A DNA stretch of 64,000 nucleotides from Bacteroidales bacterium (GTDB lineage: Bacteria; Bacteroidota; Bacteroidia; Bacteroidales; Marinilabiliaceae), in the NCBI GenBank assembly GCA_024401355.1, contig JAKSLF010000012.1, positions 1 through 64,000 of the forward strand. The letters are read 5' to 3'. Below are positions 1 through 10,100 of the stretch, one piece after another. Under the pieces are notes generated by a model. It ran no database searches. It saw nothing but the letters and a program-made list of their open reading frames with translations, and had not been told where the DNA came from. Within the stretch, counting starts at the first letter, position 1. Each line of letters starts with the position of its first letter. A program made the position numbers and the translations under genes.

Positions 1-220
1 CTATTACTACAATCGTATCCTGTTTTTCGTGTTCCAATGTCTGTCGCAGACGTTCTGGGTTGTTTTGAAGACGTTTCAAAATATCTGTATTGAGCAAGTC
101 GATGTAGATTGCTTTTGGAAACCTTTCTTTCAAAAGAGTTGTTTTTCCTGTCTGTCGTGCTCCGAACAGAAACAAACTCTCTTCCGGTTCATCCTCTATT
201 TTATAAATACGCTTATACAT
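1..220 (-). CDS. AAA-family ATPase (AAA_14/DUF4143 type), 3' end beyond window
   Basis: The gene starts at the ATG on 218-220 and runs leftwards out of the window, so only the first 73 residues are seen. Residues 16-32 read LFLFGARQTGKTTLLKE, a P-loop with Walker A GARQTGKT at 20-27, followed by KAIYIDLL. This is the N-terminal pattern of the AAA_14 ATPases that usually carry a C-terminal DUF4143 domain. These are highly paralogous in Bacteroidales and their role is not settled; many are found as solitary genes. The C-terminal part cannot be checked. A pair of 32-bp palindromic repeats lies directly upstream. Confidence 0.75.
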   Translation of the reverse strand, partial: MYKRIYKIEDEPEESLFLFGARQTGKTTLLKERFPKAIYIDLLNTDILKRLQNNPERLRQTLEHEKQDTIVVI

Positions 221-268
221 ACTGCTTTATCTGATGGTTTATACTTCGCAAATATATATGCAAATCCT

Positions 269-332
269 TGAAAATCCAAACCGCCACTTGAGATTTTCAA
301 TGAAAATCCAAACCGCTACTTGAGATTTTCAA
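269..332. repeat. Two tandem copies of a 32-bp imperfect palindrome
   Basis: Units 269-300 and 301-332 differ at one base (CCGCCACTTG against CCGCTACTTG). Each unit starts TGAAAATC and ends GATTTTCA, so each can form a hairpin. They sit 49 bp upstream of the ATPase start, in the divergent gap before the SusC gene. They may be a regulatory or mobile repeat linked to the ATPase; the sequence alone does not show which. Confidence 0.8.
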
Positions 333-388
333 CATTTCATCCCCTCCATCTACCACATTTATGTGATACGATATACCCCATATAAGTG

Positions 389-420
389 ATTGTCTACCAT
401 CCGTTGTCTCCCTAACTTTG
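389..420 (+). promoter_or_regulatory. Promoter for the SusC-like operon
   Basis: TAACTTTG at 413-420 fits the Bacteroidota -7 element TAnnTTTG. A TTG at 390-392 lies 20 bp upstream, the usual place of the -33 element. Transcription would start near 427, giving a leader of about 37 nt before the ATG at 464. Confidence 0.6.
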
Positions 421-463
421 CACTTGTAATTAGGAAGTATAACAACAGATAAAACTTGTAGAC

Positions 464-3400
464 ATGAATAGTATTAAGGGTATATTAAAAAGAGCGTTGA
501 TACTTATAATTAGTATTATAGCAACGCAGAGCATCTTTGCTCAGACTGTTATTTCCGGAACGGTATTCGACCAGAATGGCGAAGCTGTCATTGGCGCTAC
601 TGTTTATAATAGGGCACGTGGCGAAGGCGCCGCTACCGATGTCAATGGCGTGTTCCGTTTCGAGACGAAGGATAAGCTTCCTATCGAACTCGAGGTTTCA
701 AGTCTTGGCTATAACAAGAAACTCATTACTATATCTTCCACACAGGAACAGAGCATTATCCTCGAGGAGGAGAGCCAGCAGATTAGCGATGTCGTTGTCG
801 TAGGCTACGGCACTCAGAAGCGCACTCAGCTTACTGGTGCTGTGACTACTATCAAGGCCGATATTTTCGAAAATAGCACGTCGCCTACGCTCGATGGAGC
901 TCTTAGTGGTGCTGTCGCTGGTCTTAATGTCACTTCTGCTAGCGGACAGCCTGGCGCTTCAAGCAATATCCGCATCCGTGGTGGCAATTCGGTGAATGCC
1001 AGCAACGAACCTCTCTATGTTGTCGACGGTTTCATCTATTTCCGCAATCCCGACGATAACGGTACCGGTCTCGGAGCTATCGAGGGCTCTCTCAATCCTC
1101 TCGCTACTATCAACCCTTCCGACATCGAAAGCATCGAGGTCCTCAAGGATGTGAGTGCTACTGCCATCTACGGCTCGCGTGGCGCCAATGGTGTGATTTT
1201 GGTTACAACCAAGAAGGGCGTGCGTGGCAAGACGTCTGTCATCTATGGTTATAGCGCTGGCGTCGATGTGGTTAGGAAAAAGCTCGATTTGCTCGACGCT
1301 CAGCAATGGGCCGGATTCCAAAAGCAATACTATTTCAATAAGGGCGGTTATACCGACGAACAAATTAAGAACCTCGGCAAAGGCACCGATTGGCAGGATG
1401 CTATGCTCCGTTCGGCTTTCCATCAGACTCACGAACTGTCTGTAAGTGGCGGTAACGATAAGACTCGATACGCTTTCTCTGCCAATTATACTGATCAGGA
1501 TGGCATTATCCTCAATTCCGGGCTCAAGCGATATAATTTCCACATCAATGTCGACTGGGAACTCAACAAGGGACTCCGACTTGGAGTCAATGGCACCGAG
1601 GGTAAGGCTATACAGAAGGGACTTACTACTACCGAAGAGGTGGTCTACAATTCATCACCTTATTCCGATGGCATTACCAACAGTTTCGTCTATGGTCTTC
1701 TTGTTCCTCCAGTTGTCGATGTCTATAATGCTGATGGTACATATAATTATCACAACCCTTACGAGTATGCCTATTTTGCCATAGGCGACAAGACTTCCAA
1801 TCCTGTTTCCGATCTCGAAAATAGTGTCGCCGAAAACATCAACAGCTATTTCCTCGGCAATTTCTGGGCAAGCTACCAGATTGGCGAACTGACTATCAAG
1901 GCTGCTCTCGGTCTCAATAAGGAACATCTCACTCAGAACTATTTCAGCCCTTCATACACTTCTCTTGGTCTTGCCAATACTGGTCTCGGCGGCATAGGCA
2001 ATCGTCAGACTGAAATATGGCAGCAGGAATATACCGCTACTTGGGCCCACGAGTTTGGCAATAAGCATTCTCTCGATGCCTTGGCCGGATATACTCGCCA
2101 GAAGTCAACAAGCACTCACAATTCTATAATGACTACTCATTTTACTAACGAGGAGTTGAAGCAGTATAACCTTGCCGACGGTTCTGAAATCTATTCGCCT
2201 AAAAGCGGTATCTCCGAGTCACATCTCAATTCTGTAATCGCACGCGTCAACTATACTTTCCTCTCTCGTTACAATGTGACTGCTACTTTCCGTGCCGACA
2301 ATTCTTCCCGTTTCGCTGCTACACACCGTTGGGGATATTTCCCATCTGTAGGTGTCTCTTGGAATGTCGATAAAGAGCGTTTCCTTGTCGCTTCCAATGT
2401 TATTAATGGTCTTAAGCTCCGACTTTCGTTCGGAACGGTTGGCAATCAGGAGATTTCTGACCACGCGTTCTCTACTTCATACAAGACTTCTCAGTATGCA
2501 GGAAGTTCTAGCTATTCTACCAATAACACAAAGAATGACAATCTGAAATGGGAAACTACTGCAAGTTATAATGCAGGTGTCGATGCCGACTTTTTCTCAC
2601 GCCGACTCTCTGCTGTTCTCGACTTCTATTTCAAGAAGACACGCGATCTGCTCCTCGATGTCCCAATGGGTTTCTCTTCTGGTGTGACTAGCCAGATTCA
2701 GAATGTTGGTAATGTCGAAAATAAGGGTATTGAGTTCCAGCTGACTGGTGTCGCTGTCAAGACTGCCGATCTGACACTCAATGTCTCTGCCAACATTGCC
2801 CACAATAGCAATACTATCACTAATATGGGCTCTACTAACAATGTGATTCTCGGTTCTTCTAAGGAGAATATCCTGCGTAAGGGTGAGTCGCTCGGCAGTT
2901 TCTACGGTCTTAAGTTCGCAGGTATTGTCAAGACTACCGACGATACAAGCAAGTTGCCTACTATCAATGGCGATAAGCCTAAGGTGGGAAGCGTTATGTA
3001 TGAAGATTATAACCACGACGGACGTATCGACGGCAACGACCGACAGATTCTCGGAAGTATTCAGCCCGATTTTACTTACGGCTTTTCGGCTTCACTCTTC
3101 TATAAGGGACTTGACGCTTCACTCGCTTTCCAGGGCACACATGGCAATAAGGTATTCAATGCCCTCGGACGACGACTCGAGCAGACTGGCGATTCATACA
3201 ATGTGCTGAAGACTGTTCTCAATAGCTGGACAAAGGACAATGAAAATGCTACTTTGCCTTATGCTAGTTACGATCGCACTTTCTCCTATGTCGACAGCCG
3301 TTATGTCGAGGATGCTTCATTCCTCAAATTACGCAATCTTACTGTCGGATATAGATTCTCTTTCAAGGATAAGCCTTTCGGCATCCGCGTCTATGCAACG

Positions 3401-3523
3401 GCTTCCAACCTGCTTACTATAAGCAACTATAAGGGTTTCGATCCTGAGATGGCCAACGGTACTGATTCTGGCGCTTATCCTTCTTCTAGAAGCTTCACTT
3501 TCGGAGCTAGTATTAACCTCTAA
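464..3523 (+). CDS. SusC/RagA-type TonB-linked outer membrane receptor
   Basis: 1019 residues, full length for the family. Residues 1-27 form a signal peptide ending SIFAQ. Residues ~28-105 are a carboxypeptidase-D-regulatory-like beta-sandwich (SGTVFDQNGEAVIGATV). The Ton-interaction segment DVVVVGYGTQKR is at ~108-120 and the plug runs to about 250 (AIYGSRGANGVILVTTKKG). The rest is a 22-strand-type barrel ending in an aromatic-rich C-terminus (RSFTFGASINL). It would import a ligand across the outer membrane using TonB energy. No SusD gene follows, which is unusual for a SusC; instead a YtkA-like lipoprotein and a second receptor follow at 11 and 12 bp, so the three probably form one operon. 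The partner genes suggest a metal rather than a glycan ligand; this is inference. Confidence 0.9.
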   Translation: MNSIKGILKRALILIISIIATQSIFAQTVISGTVFDQNGEAVIGATVYNRARGEGAATDVNGVFRFETKDKLPIELEVSSLGYNKKLITISSTQEQSIILEEESQQISDVVVVGYGTQKRTQLTGAVTTIKADIFENSTSPTLDGALSGAVAGLNVTSASGQPGASSNIRIRGGNSVNASNEPLYVVDGFIYFRNPDDNGTGLGAIEGSLNPLATINPSDIESIEVLKDVSATAIYGSRGANGVILVTTKKGVRGKTSVIYGYSAGVDVVRKKLDLLDAQQWAGFQKQYYFNKGGYTDEQIKNLGKGTDWQDAMLRSAFHQTHELSVSGGNDKTRYAFSANYTDQDGIILNSGLKRYNFHINVDWELNKGLRLGVNGTEGKAIQKGLTTTEEVVYNSSPYSDGITNSFVYGLLVPPVVDVYNADGTYNYHNPYEYAYFAIGDKTSNPVSDLENSVAENINSYFLGNFWASYQIGELTIKAALGLNKEHLTQNYFSPSYTSLGLANTGLGGIGNRQTEIWQQEYTATWAHEFGNKHSLDALAGYTRQKSTSTHNSIMTTHFTNEELKQYNLADGSEIYSPKSGISESHLNSVIARVNYTFLSRYNVTATFRADNSSRFAATHRWGYFPSVGVSWNVDKERFLVASNVINGLKLRLSFGTVGNQEISDHAFSTSYKTSQYAGSSSYSTNNTKNDNLKWETTASYNAGVDADFFSRRLSAVLDFYFKKTRDLLLDVPMGFSSGVTSQIQNVGNVENKGIEFQLTGVAVKTADLTLNVSANIAHNSNTITNMGSTNNVILGSSKENILRKGESLGSFYGLKFAGIVKTTDDTSKLPTINGDKPKVGSVMYEDYNHDGRIDGNDRQILGSIQPDFTYGFSASLFYKGLDASLAFQGTHGNKVFNALGRRLEQTGDSYNVLKTVLNSWTKDNENATLPYASYDRTFSYVDSRYVEDASFLKLRNLTVGYRFSFKDKPFGIRVYATASNLLTISNYKGFDPEMANGTDSGAYPSSRSFTFGASINL

Positions 3524-3534
3524 AAACATCTGCT

Positions 3535-4476
3535 ATGAATTTGTTCAAAAGATTATTTTTGATGTTGAGTGCCTCTTTGTCACTCCTTTCATGCAACGAC
3601 AATGATGATGTTGTCGATCAGTTCGGTCAGGAAATACTTATAACTGATGATGTCGACTGCTGCTCTGCCGATGAGGCTCGTCAAGTATATGAGTTCATAA
3701 GGAAGGTGAAGGAGATCCCATCACTTACACAGGATATTGACAACAAATATCGTCTCCGCTTCTTCACACCAACTGGCACTTTGCATACTGGTTATAACGA
3801 TATATATGTAGTAGTAACTAAGATAATAAGTGCTAACTATGTGAAGGATATAGAGATAAGCAATTTTACACCGCTGATGACTATGGCTAGCGGAAAGGTT
3901 CATAGCACTTCAACAAGTAAGACTATTGACAAATTCGACAATGGCATTCTCGCTGTTCGACACGGATGGATTTCGTTTGTCATGAATTCTTCTGATAATG
4001 GTAGCTGGGATCTCGATTTCGATATTCGCATTCTTAAGTCTACTCAACATCTGACGTTGCCTATCTCTGTCGATGCTTTGCCCGAAGGACAAAAGTGGAT
4101 CACTTCGTTCAAGGTCGGAGAACAGTCTTATCACATCTCACTTGTCAATCCTGCTGAATGGAAGGTTGGTTCTAACAATGTTTCTGCCTACATCACTTCC
4201 GTTGGCACCGATATGAAAAAGCCGTATGTCGTAACCGACAAGAGTTTTACTGTCGACATTACACCATCAATGCCCGACATGGATTACCACTCTTCACCCG
4301 AAGGCGAACCTCTGACTGCCGATGCTAACGGCATTTATAAGGGAGTTGTTAATTTTACTATGACAGGATTGTGGCGACTTCATCTGACGGTTAAAGACAA
4401 CGCTGGCAATATCGTAGCCGGCGGTGACGAAAATGATCATGGCTTTAGCACCCTTTCACTTGAAGTTAGCCTATAA
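3535..4476 (+). CDS. Surface/periplasmic lipoprotein with two YtkA/FixH-like domains
   Basis: 313 residues. A lipoprotein signal ends at LSLLSC (lipid Cys20), followed by an acidic DNDD stretch. Two similar beta-sandwich units can be read: residues ~75-185 (GYNDIYVVV, then FTPLMTM and a nearby His) and ~205-313 (SAYITSV, then PSMPDMDYHSSP, then FTMTGLWRLHLTV). The Met/His-rich PxMPxMxxHSSP followed by a GLWRL strand is the hallmark of YtkA-like/FixH-like domains, which often accompany copper handling. It lies 11 bp after the SusC gene and 12 bp before an OprC-like receptor, where a SusD would normally be. Likely a ligand-capture lipoprotein; copper binding by the Met/His motifs is inferred, not shown. 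Confidence 0.65.
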   Translation: MNLFKRLFLMLSASLSLLSCNDNDDVVDQFGQEILITDDVDCCSADEARQVYEFIRKVKEIPSLTQDIDNKYRLRFFTPTGTLHTGYNDIYVVVTKIISANYVKDIEISNFTPLMTMASGKVHSTSTSKTIDKFDNGILAVRHGWISFVMNSSDNGSWDLDFDIRILKSTQHLTLPISVDALPEGQKWITSFKVGEQSYHISLVNPAEWKVGSNNVSAYITSVGTDMKKPYVVTDKSFTVDITPSMPDMDYHSSPEGEPLTADANGIYKGVVNFTMTGLWRLHLTVKDNAGNIVAGGDENDHGFSTLSLEVSL

Positions 4477-4488
4477 GTATAAGGCTAT

Positions 4489-6462
4489 ATGTATCTATTA
4501 TTAATATCTTTACTATTCATATCCGAACCTGATTCAACATACAAACATGTCGATGTCAACGAGGTGGTTGTGTCAGGTGCCCGACATAACGGACAAAAGC
4601 GCTCACTCAAGGGTGTAGCTGCTTCTATAGATGAACATCTGGCCGAACTCAATCATGTCAGTCTCATCCGACGAGGTAGCTATGCTATGGAGCCTGTTGT
4701 CAATAATATGCAGGACGAAAGAGTGTCTACCACTATCGACGGCATGAAGATTTTCTATGCTTGCACCGACAAGATGGATCCTGTCACTTCCTATGTGGAA
4801 AGTAGCAATCTTCAATCTATATCTCTGTCGTCTGGGCTCGATGGCAACCCACAGGCTACTGGCAATATCGGTGGCAGCATCGATCTTCGTCTCCGTAAGG
4901 TCGGTTTTAATGCCATTAAGCCTTTTCAACTTGGCTCTATTGTAAGTTTCGAAAGCAACGGCGCTGTCAGAATGGTCGAAGCCGATGTGGCTCTTTCCCA
5001 GGATAGGTTCTATACCAATTTTGGAGCCTCTTTCCGCAAGGCCGACAATTATAGTGCTGGTGGCAATGATGAGGTTCAATTCTCACAATTCCAGAAATAT
5101 AACATCTTTGCCAATGTTGGCGGAAAATTCGCTAATGGCGACCGACTCGAGGCTACTGTGATCTATGACAAGGCAACCGATGTCGGCTATCCTGCTCTCA
5201 ATATGGATGTCGCCAAAGCCGAAGCTATTATCACTTCGTTGTCCTATCGTAGGACTTTCGAAAATAGTTTCTTCCTGACCAACGAAACTAAGGCTTACTA
5301 CAACAGAATTGTCCACATTATGGACGACTCTCATCGTCCCGATGTGCCAATCCGCATGGATATGCCCGGCAAGAGCTGGACTGCCGGACTCTATAATCTC
5401 CTTAATGGACAAGGCGATTACAACCAGCTCCAGATTAACTACGATGTCTATTACAATTTGCGTCATGCCGACATGACTATGTATGCCGACAATTCCGACT
5501 GGCAAATGTATATGCTCACTTGGCCCGATGTTAGCACTCTTTGCACCGGTATCGCCGCTTCCGACGATGTTTCTCTCGGCAACGGACAATCGTTGAGGTT
5601 CTCCGGTAAGGGCGCATGGCAACAACAACACATCGGTTCATACGATGGCTTCCAGCTCCTCAATGTTTTCTTCCCTCACATGAAGCGTACTTACCATCAG
5701 ACTGAACTGCGCATAGCTGCACGATATGGAATTAAAAGTGGTCCATGGCAGTTCAATATTGGCGGAGGATGGGGTAGTCGAGCACCAAGTATTACAGAAG
5801 GTTACAGCTATTATCTAAACAATACGTTTGATAATTACGACTACATCGGCAATCCACGCCTAAGCAACGAAAAGGCTTTCGAAGCTAATGCCTCAGCCAC
5901 TTTCTCTTCGGGCCGCTTGCGTCTTGCTGTCGATGCCAATATTTTCCGTTTCTCCGATTATATCATCGGACACGTGGAGGACCGACTTAGTGCTATGACT
6001 ATTGGTGCCAATGGCGTGAAGGTCTATGGTAATATCGACCATGCTACTATTGCCAATTCACAGTTCTCTTCTGCTCTTCAGCTTAGTAATTTCATCTCAT
6101 GGAATGCTAATGTTTCCTATGGTTTGGGACGCGATGACAATAACGACAATCTTCCTCTTATTGCTCCTCTGCAATATAGGAGTTCTGTCAATTTCACCAA
6201 GGGCGGACTCGATGTGGTGGTAAATGCCGAAGGTGCCCTGAAGCAATACGATTCAGGTGCCAAGTATGGCGAAAAGGGTTCGAACGCATACATCGTGTTC
6301 GGAGCTAATCTGACATATACTAAACTGTTCTCAAAGGTTAACACTACATTCCGAATCGGACTCGAAAATGCTCTTGACAAGTTCTATTCTACCTACTCTG
6401 ATTGGAACGGACTTCCTCACAAGGGACGTAATGTTTACTTCTCTGTTAACCTGACGTTGTGA
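4489..6462 (+). CDS. TonB-dependent receptor resembling copper receptors (OprC type)
   Basis: 657 residues with a short hydrophobic N-terminus (MYLLLISLLFISEP), a TonB box (VNEVVVSG), a plug at ~40-150 and a barrel ending YFSVNLTL. The plug contains TIDGMKIFYACTDKMDPVTS, which aligns well with the CPNRMDPPTSY region that marks OprC-like copper receptors. There is no carboxypeptidase-like N-domain, unlike the SusC gene two genes upstream. It is the last gene of the presumed operon. A metal such as copper is the best substrate guess from the Cys/Met motif and the YtkA-like neighbour; a chelate or another metal remains possible. Confidence 0.75.
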   Translation: MYLLLISLLFISEPDSTYKHVDVNEVVVSGARHNGQKRSLKGVAASIDEHLAELNHVSLIRRGSYAMEPVVNNMQDERVSTTIDGMKIFYACTDKMDPVTSYVESSNLQSISLSSGLDGNPQATGNIGGSIDLRLRKVGFNAIKPFQLGSIVSFESNGAVRMVEADVALSQDRFYTNFGASFRKADNYSAGGNDEVQFSQFQKYNIFANVGGKFANGDRLEATVIYDKATDVGYPALNMDVAKAEAIITSLSYRRTFENSFFLTNETKAYYNRIVHIMDDSHRPDVPIRMDMPGKSWTAGLYNLLNGQGDYNQLQINYDVYYNLRHADMTMYADNSDWQMYMLTWPDVSTLCTGIAASDDVSLGNGQSLRFSGKGAWQQQHIGSYDGFQLLNVFFPHMKRTYHQTELRIAARYGIKSGPWQFNIGGGWGSRAPSITEGYSYYLNNTFDNYDYIGNPRLSNEKAFEANASATFSSGRLRLAVDANIFRFSDYIIGHVEDRLSAMTIGANGVKVYGNIDHATIANSQFSSALQLSNFISWNANVSYGLGRDDNNDNLPLIAPLQYRSSVNFTKGGLDVVVNAEGALKQYDSGAKYGEKGSNAYIVFGANLTYTKLFSKVNTTFRIGLENALDKFYSTYSDWNGLPHKGRNVYFSVNLTL

Positions 6463-6481
6463 TTTGTTCCACTTCTGCTTT

Positions 6482-6531
6482 TCTATTTATCGAACCTTCA
6501 AGCATACCTTAAGCAAGGAATAAGCATACTC
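6482..6531. repeat. Copy of the TTATCGAACCTTCA intergenic repeat
   Basis: TTTATCGAACCTTCAAGC at 6486-6503 is followed by ATACCTTAAGC and TAAGCATAC. The same core and the TAAGCATAC box recur at 60.06-60.16 kb on the other strand, and the core is the unit of the tandem array at 20541-20650. It lies between the receptor operon and the FKBP gene. Confidence 0.65.
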
Positions 6532-6596
6532 TTTCATTGCAAGTTTAAGATAAAAGGTTTATCTTTACGGCTGTTTTATAAAACATACGTGGAGAT

Positions 6597-7076
6597 ATGA
6601 AAAAAATATTATTTATGCTGGTCGTGACAGCTGCATCCCTTTTGACTCTGAATTCTTGCAAAGAGGATGAATACAAGAATCCTTATGAAGAAATCTTGAA
6701 AGAACAACTCGACTACCTCGAAACTAATTCCAAACGCGAAGGAATCATTGTGACAACCTCTGGACTTCAGTACGAAATTATTACTGAAGGTACCGGAAAA
6801 AGTCCACTCTATACCGACAAGGTTCGTTGTCACTATGAAGGTTCTTTTATCGACGGACGCGTTTTCGACTCTAGCTATAAATCAGAAAAGCCTATCGAGT
6901 TTTCACTCATGAATGTCATCGAAGGATGGACCGAAGGTCTCCAGTATATGAAGGAAGGCGCCAAATACCGTTTCTACATCCCATTCTATCTCGGTTACGG
7001 ACCTAACGGATATGGCAGCATACCTCCCTATGCTACTCTCATTTTCGATGTCGAACTCATCGAGGTTGTCAAATAG
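6597..7076 (+). CDS. FKBP-type peptidyl-prolyl cis-trans isomerase, lipoprotein
   Basis: 159 residues. The lipoprotein signal ends LLTLNSC (Cys21). A complete FKBP domain fills ~55-158: VRCHYEGSFIDGRVFDSS, the active-site strand VIEGWTEGLQYMKEGAKYRFYIP, then LGYGPNGYG and ATLIFDVELIEV. The protein would help fold envelope proteins by isomerising prolyl bonds. It is monocistronic: a repeat and a weak TATCTTTA box (6560-6567) lie upstream, and the next gene has its own promoter. It matches the small Bacteroidota FKBP lipoproteins that lack the long dimerisation domain of FkpA. Confidence 0.9.
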   Translation: MKKILFMLVVTAASLLTLNSCKEDEYKNPYEEILKEQLDYLETNSKREGIIVTTSGLQYEIITEGTGKSPLYTDKVRCHYEGSFIDGRVFDSSYKSEKPIEFSLMNVIEGWTEGLQYMKEGAKYRFYIPFYLGYGPNGYGSIPPYATLIFDVELIEVVK

Positions 7077-7095
7077 CATCCCCACTTTTTAATAA

Positions 7096-7127
7096 TTTGT
7101 GTAATTATAGATTTTATTATACCTTTG
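7096..7127 (+). promoter_or_regulatory. Promoter for the DUF2723 gene
   Basis: TTTG at 7096-7099, a 20-bp spacer and TACCTTTG at 7120-7127 make an almost perfect Bacteroidota -33/-7 promoter. Predicted start near 7134, leader about 28 nt. Confidence 0.75.
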
Positions 7128-7161
7128 CAGTTAAGTTTTTCAAGAAGATAAACAACATCAA

Positions 7162-10100
7162 ATGAAACAATACAGATTCCTTAATCGTCTTGTAGGTTGG
7201 CTCGTATTTGCCGTTTCTGCGGTTACATACATACTGACTACAGAGTCATCAGCCAGTTTCTGGGACTGTGGCGAATTTATCTCAACAGCAGACAAACTTC
7301 TTGTTGGCCATCCGCCAGGAGCTCCTTTCTTTATGATCGTTGGCCGTCTCTTCGCTATTTTGGCTCCTTCGGTCGACCTCGTTGCTAAGTCTATCAACAT
7401 CATGTCGGCTCTGGCAAGCGCCTTCACTATCCTTTTCCTCTTCTGGACTATCACTCATTTGGCTAAGAAGATTTTTATCGATGGCTATGAGAAAAATGGT
7501 GAGTTCGAACCATGGAGAATTTTTGCCGTTATGGGCGCTGGCGTTGTCGGCTCTCTTGCCTACACTTTCTCCGACACTTTCTGGTTCTCTGCTGTCGAAG
7601 GTGAGGTCTATGCTATGTCTTCTCTCTTCACAGCTGCCGTTTTCTGGGCTATACTCGAATGGGAAGATGTCGCCGATGAACCACATTCCAACAGATGGAT
7701 CATTCTCATCGCTTACCTCATGGGACTCTCTATTGGTGTCCATCTGCTCAATTTGCTCTGTATTCCGGCTATCGTAATGGTCTACTATTTCAAAAAGTAT
7801 ACTATTACTACTCGCAATACTATCTACGCTTTCCTCTTGTCGTGCGTTCTTATCGTTGCTATCCTCTATGGCATCATTCCTGGCATCGTCAAGTTGGCTT
7901 CCTATTTCGAACTCTTCTTCGTCAACGAACTCGGAATGGGTTATAATGTCGGTGCCGTACTCTACGCTCTGATACTTATCTCCGCTATCGTTGTCGGCAT
8001 CTGGTATACTTACGTACATGGTCATAAGATTTGGAATACCATTATAACTGCTGTCGCTGTTATCGTTCTCGGATACTCCTCTTTCGCTATGATCGTTATC
8101 CGATCAACGGCCAATCCAACGATGGACCAGAATTCACCTGAGGATGTATTCGCTCTTATGGGTTATCTCGACCGCGAGCAGTATGGCGACAGACCTCTGT
8201 TCTATGGCCAGCATTTCAACTCGACTATCGACCAGGAAAAATCCGACTTCCAGGCTAAGCCTGTCTATAAGCAGAAAAACGGAAAATATGAGGTGGTCGA
8301 CTATCGTCCCGACTATAAGTATACCGACAATATGCTTTTCCCACGTATGTACAGCCGCGATGATAATCACATCGAGCAGTACAAGGCATGGACCGATTTC
8401 GAAGGACGACCTGTCTTGGTTTATGGTCGCGATGGGAAGGCTGAGACTATAACTCGCCCTACTTTCTGGGAAAATATCAAGTTCTTCTGGAGCTACCAGG
8501 TCAATTTCATGTACTGGCGCTATTTCATGTGGAATTTCTCCGGCCGACAGAATGACATTCAGAGCCATGGCGAACTTATTCATGGCAACTGGATAACTGG
8601 TATTCCTGTCATAGACAATCTCATGCTCGGCGATCAGGATCTTCTGCCCGACACTCTCAAGGCTAATAAGGGACACAACAAGTATTTCATGCTCCCATTC
8701 ATCCTCGGTCTCGCCGGACTTTTCTTCCAGCTCGGAAGAGGCAAAGAGGGTCTTCAGGGGTTCTGGATCGTTATGCTCCTTTTCTTCATGACCGGACTAG
8801 CTATCGTTATCTATCTCAACCAGACTCCACTTCAGCCTCGCGAACGCGACTATGCCTACGCAGGTTCTTTCTATGCTTTCGCTATCTGGATCGGTCTTGG
8901 TGTGCTGTCTGTTGTCGAACTCTTCCGCAACGCTAAGTTGCCTGATGGCATCTCTGCTATTCTCGCTTCTGTGTTGTGTCTCTTCTTCGTGCCTTGCGTT
9001 ATGGCTCAGCAAAACTGGGACGACCACGATCGTTCTGGCTGTACTATCGCTCGCGATCTCGCTTATAACTATCTCAATAGCTGCGACGAGAATGCTATCA
9101 TTTTCACTAATGGAGATAACGATACGTTCCCATTGTGGTACGCACAGGAGGTCGAAGGCATCCGTACCGATGTCAGAGTTTGTAATCTCTCTTATCTGCA
9201 GACCGACTGGTATTGCGATCAGATGAAGCGTAAGGCTTACGAAAGCGATCCTCTCCCTATCTCATTTACACACGATCAGTACTCAGGCGACCGCGATGTC
9301 ATCTATCTTATCGATACAAAGAGAAAAGATGCTATCGACCTCCAAAAGGCTATCGATTTCGTCAAGTCTGATGATATAAGGACTAAGCAATTGCCTGAAT
9401 ATACTTCCGATAGGATTTGCTACATTCCTGGCAAGAAGTTCACTCTCGCTGTCGACTCTGCTGCCGTTGTCAGAAACAATGTTGTCAGCAAGGAAAACGA
9501 GGATATGATTGTTAGCGAGATGAATATCAATCTCCAGAATAAGCGTCTGATTCTCAAGAACGAACTTATGGTTCTTGATATGCTCGCTTCTAGCAACTGG
9601 GAACGTCCTATGTATTATTCGGTGACTGTAGGCTCTGAAAACTATGTCGGACTTACCAACTACTTCCAGCTCGAAGGTCTCGCTTATAAGCTCGCTCCTA
9701 TTAAGCACGTCGGCGGCGGACAGGGTGGTGTCAATACCGAAAAGATGTACGACAATGTCATGAACAAGTTCCGTTGGGGCTTCTATAATAAGGAAGGTAT
9801 CTATCTCGACGAGAATAAGACTCGCATGGCAAGTAATCTCAGACACAATCTCTCTCGTCTGGCTACTACTCTCCTCGAAGAGGCTGATGCCTCTGAAGAC
9901 CAGGCTGTCAAGAGCGAAAAGACTAAAAAGGCTGTGGCTGTGCTCGACAAGATTCAGGAGGAATTGCCTGACAGCATCATCCCTCACAACTTTTTCAGTT
10001 TGACTCTCGCTCAGGGCTACTACCTCTCTAACGAAAATGAAAAGGGTGACAACATCTTGCGCAAGTTCGCTACTGACAACTGGCAGGAACTCAATTTCTA

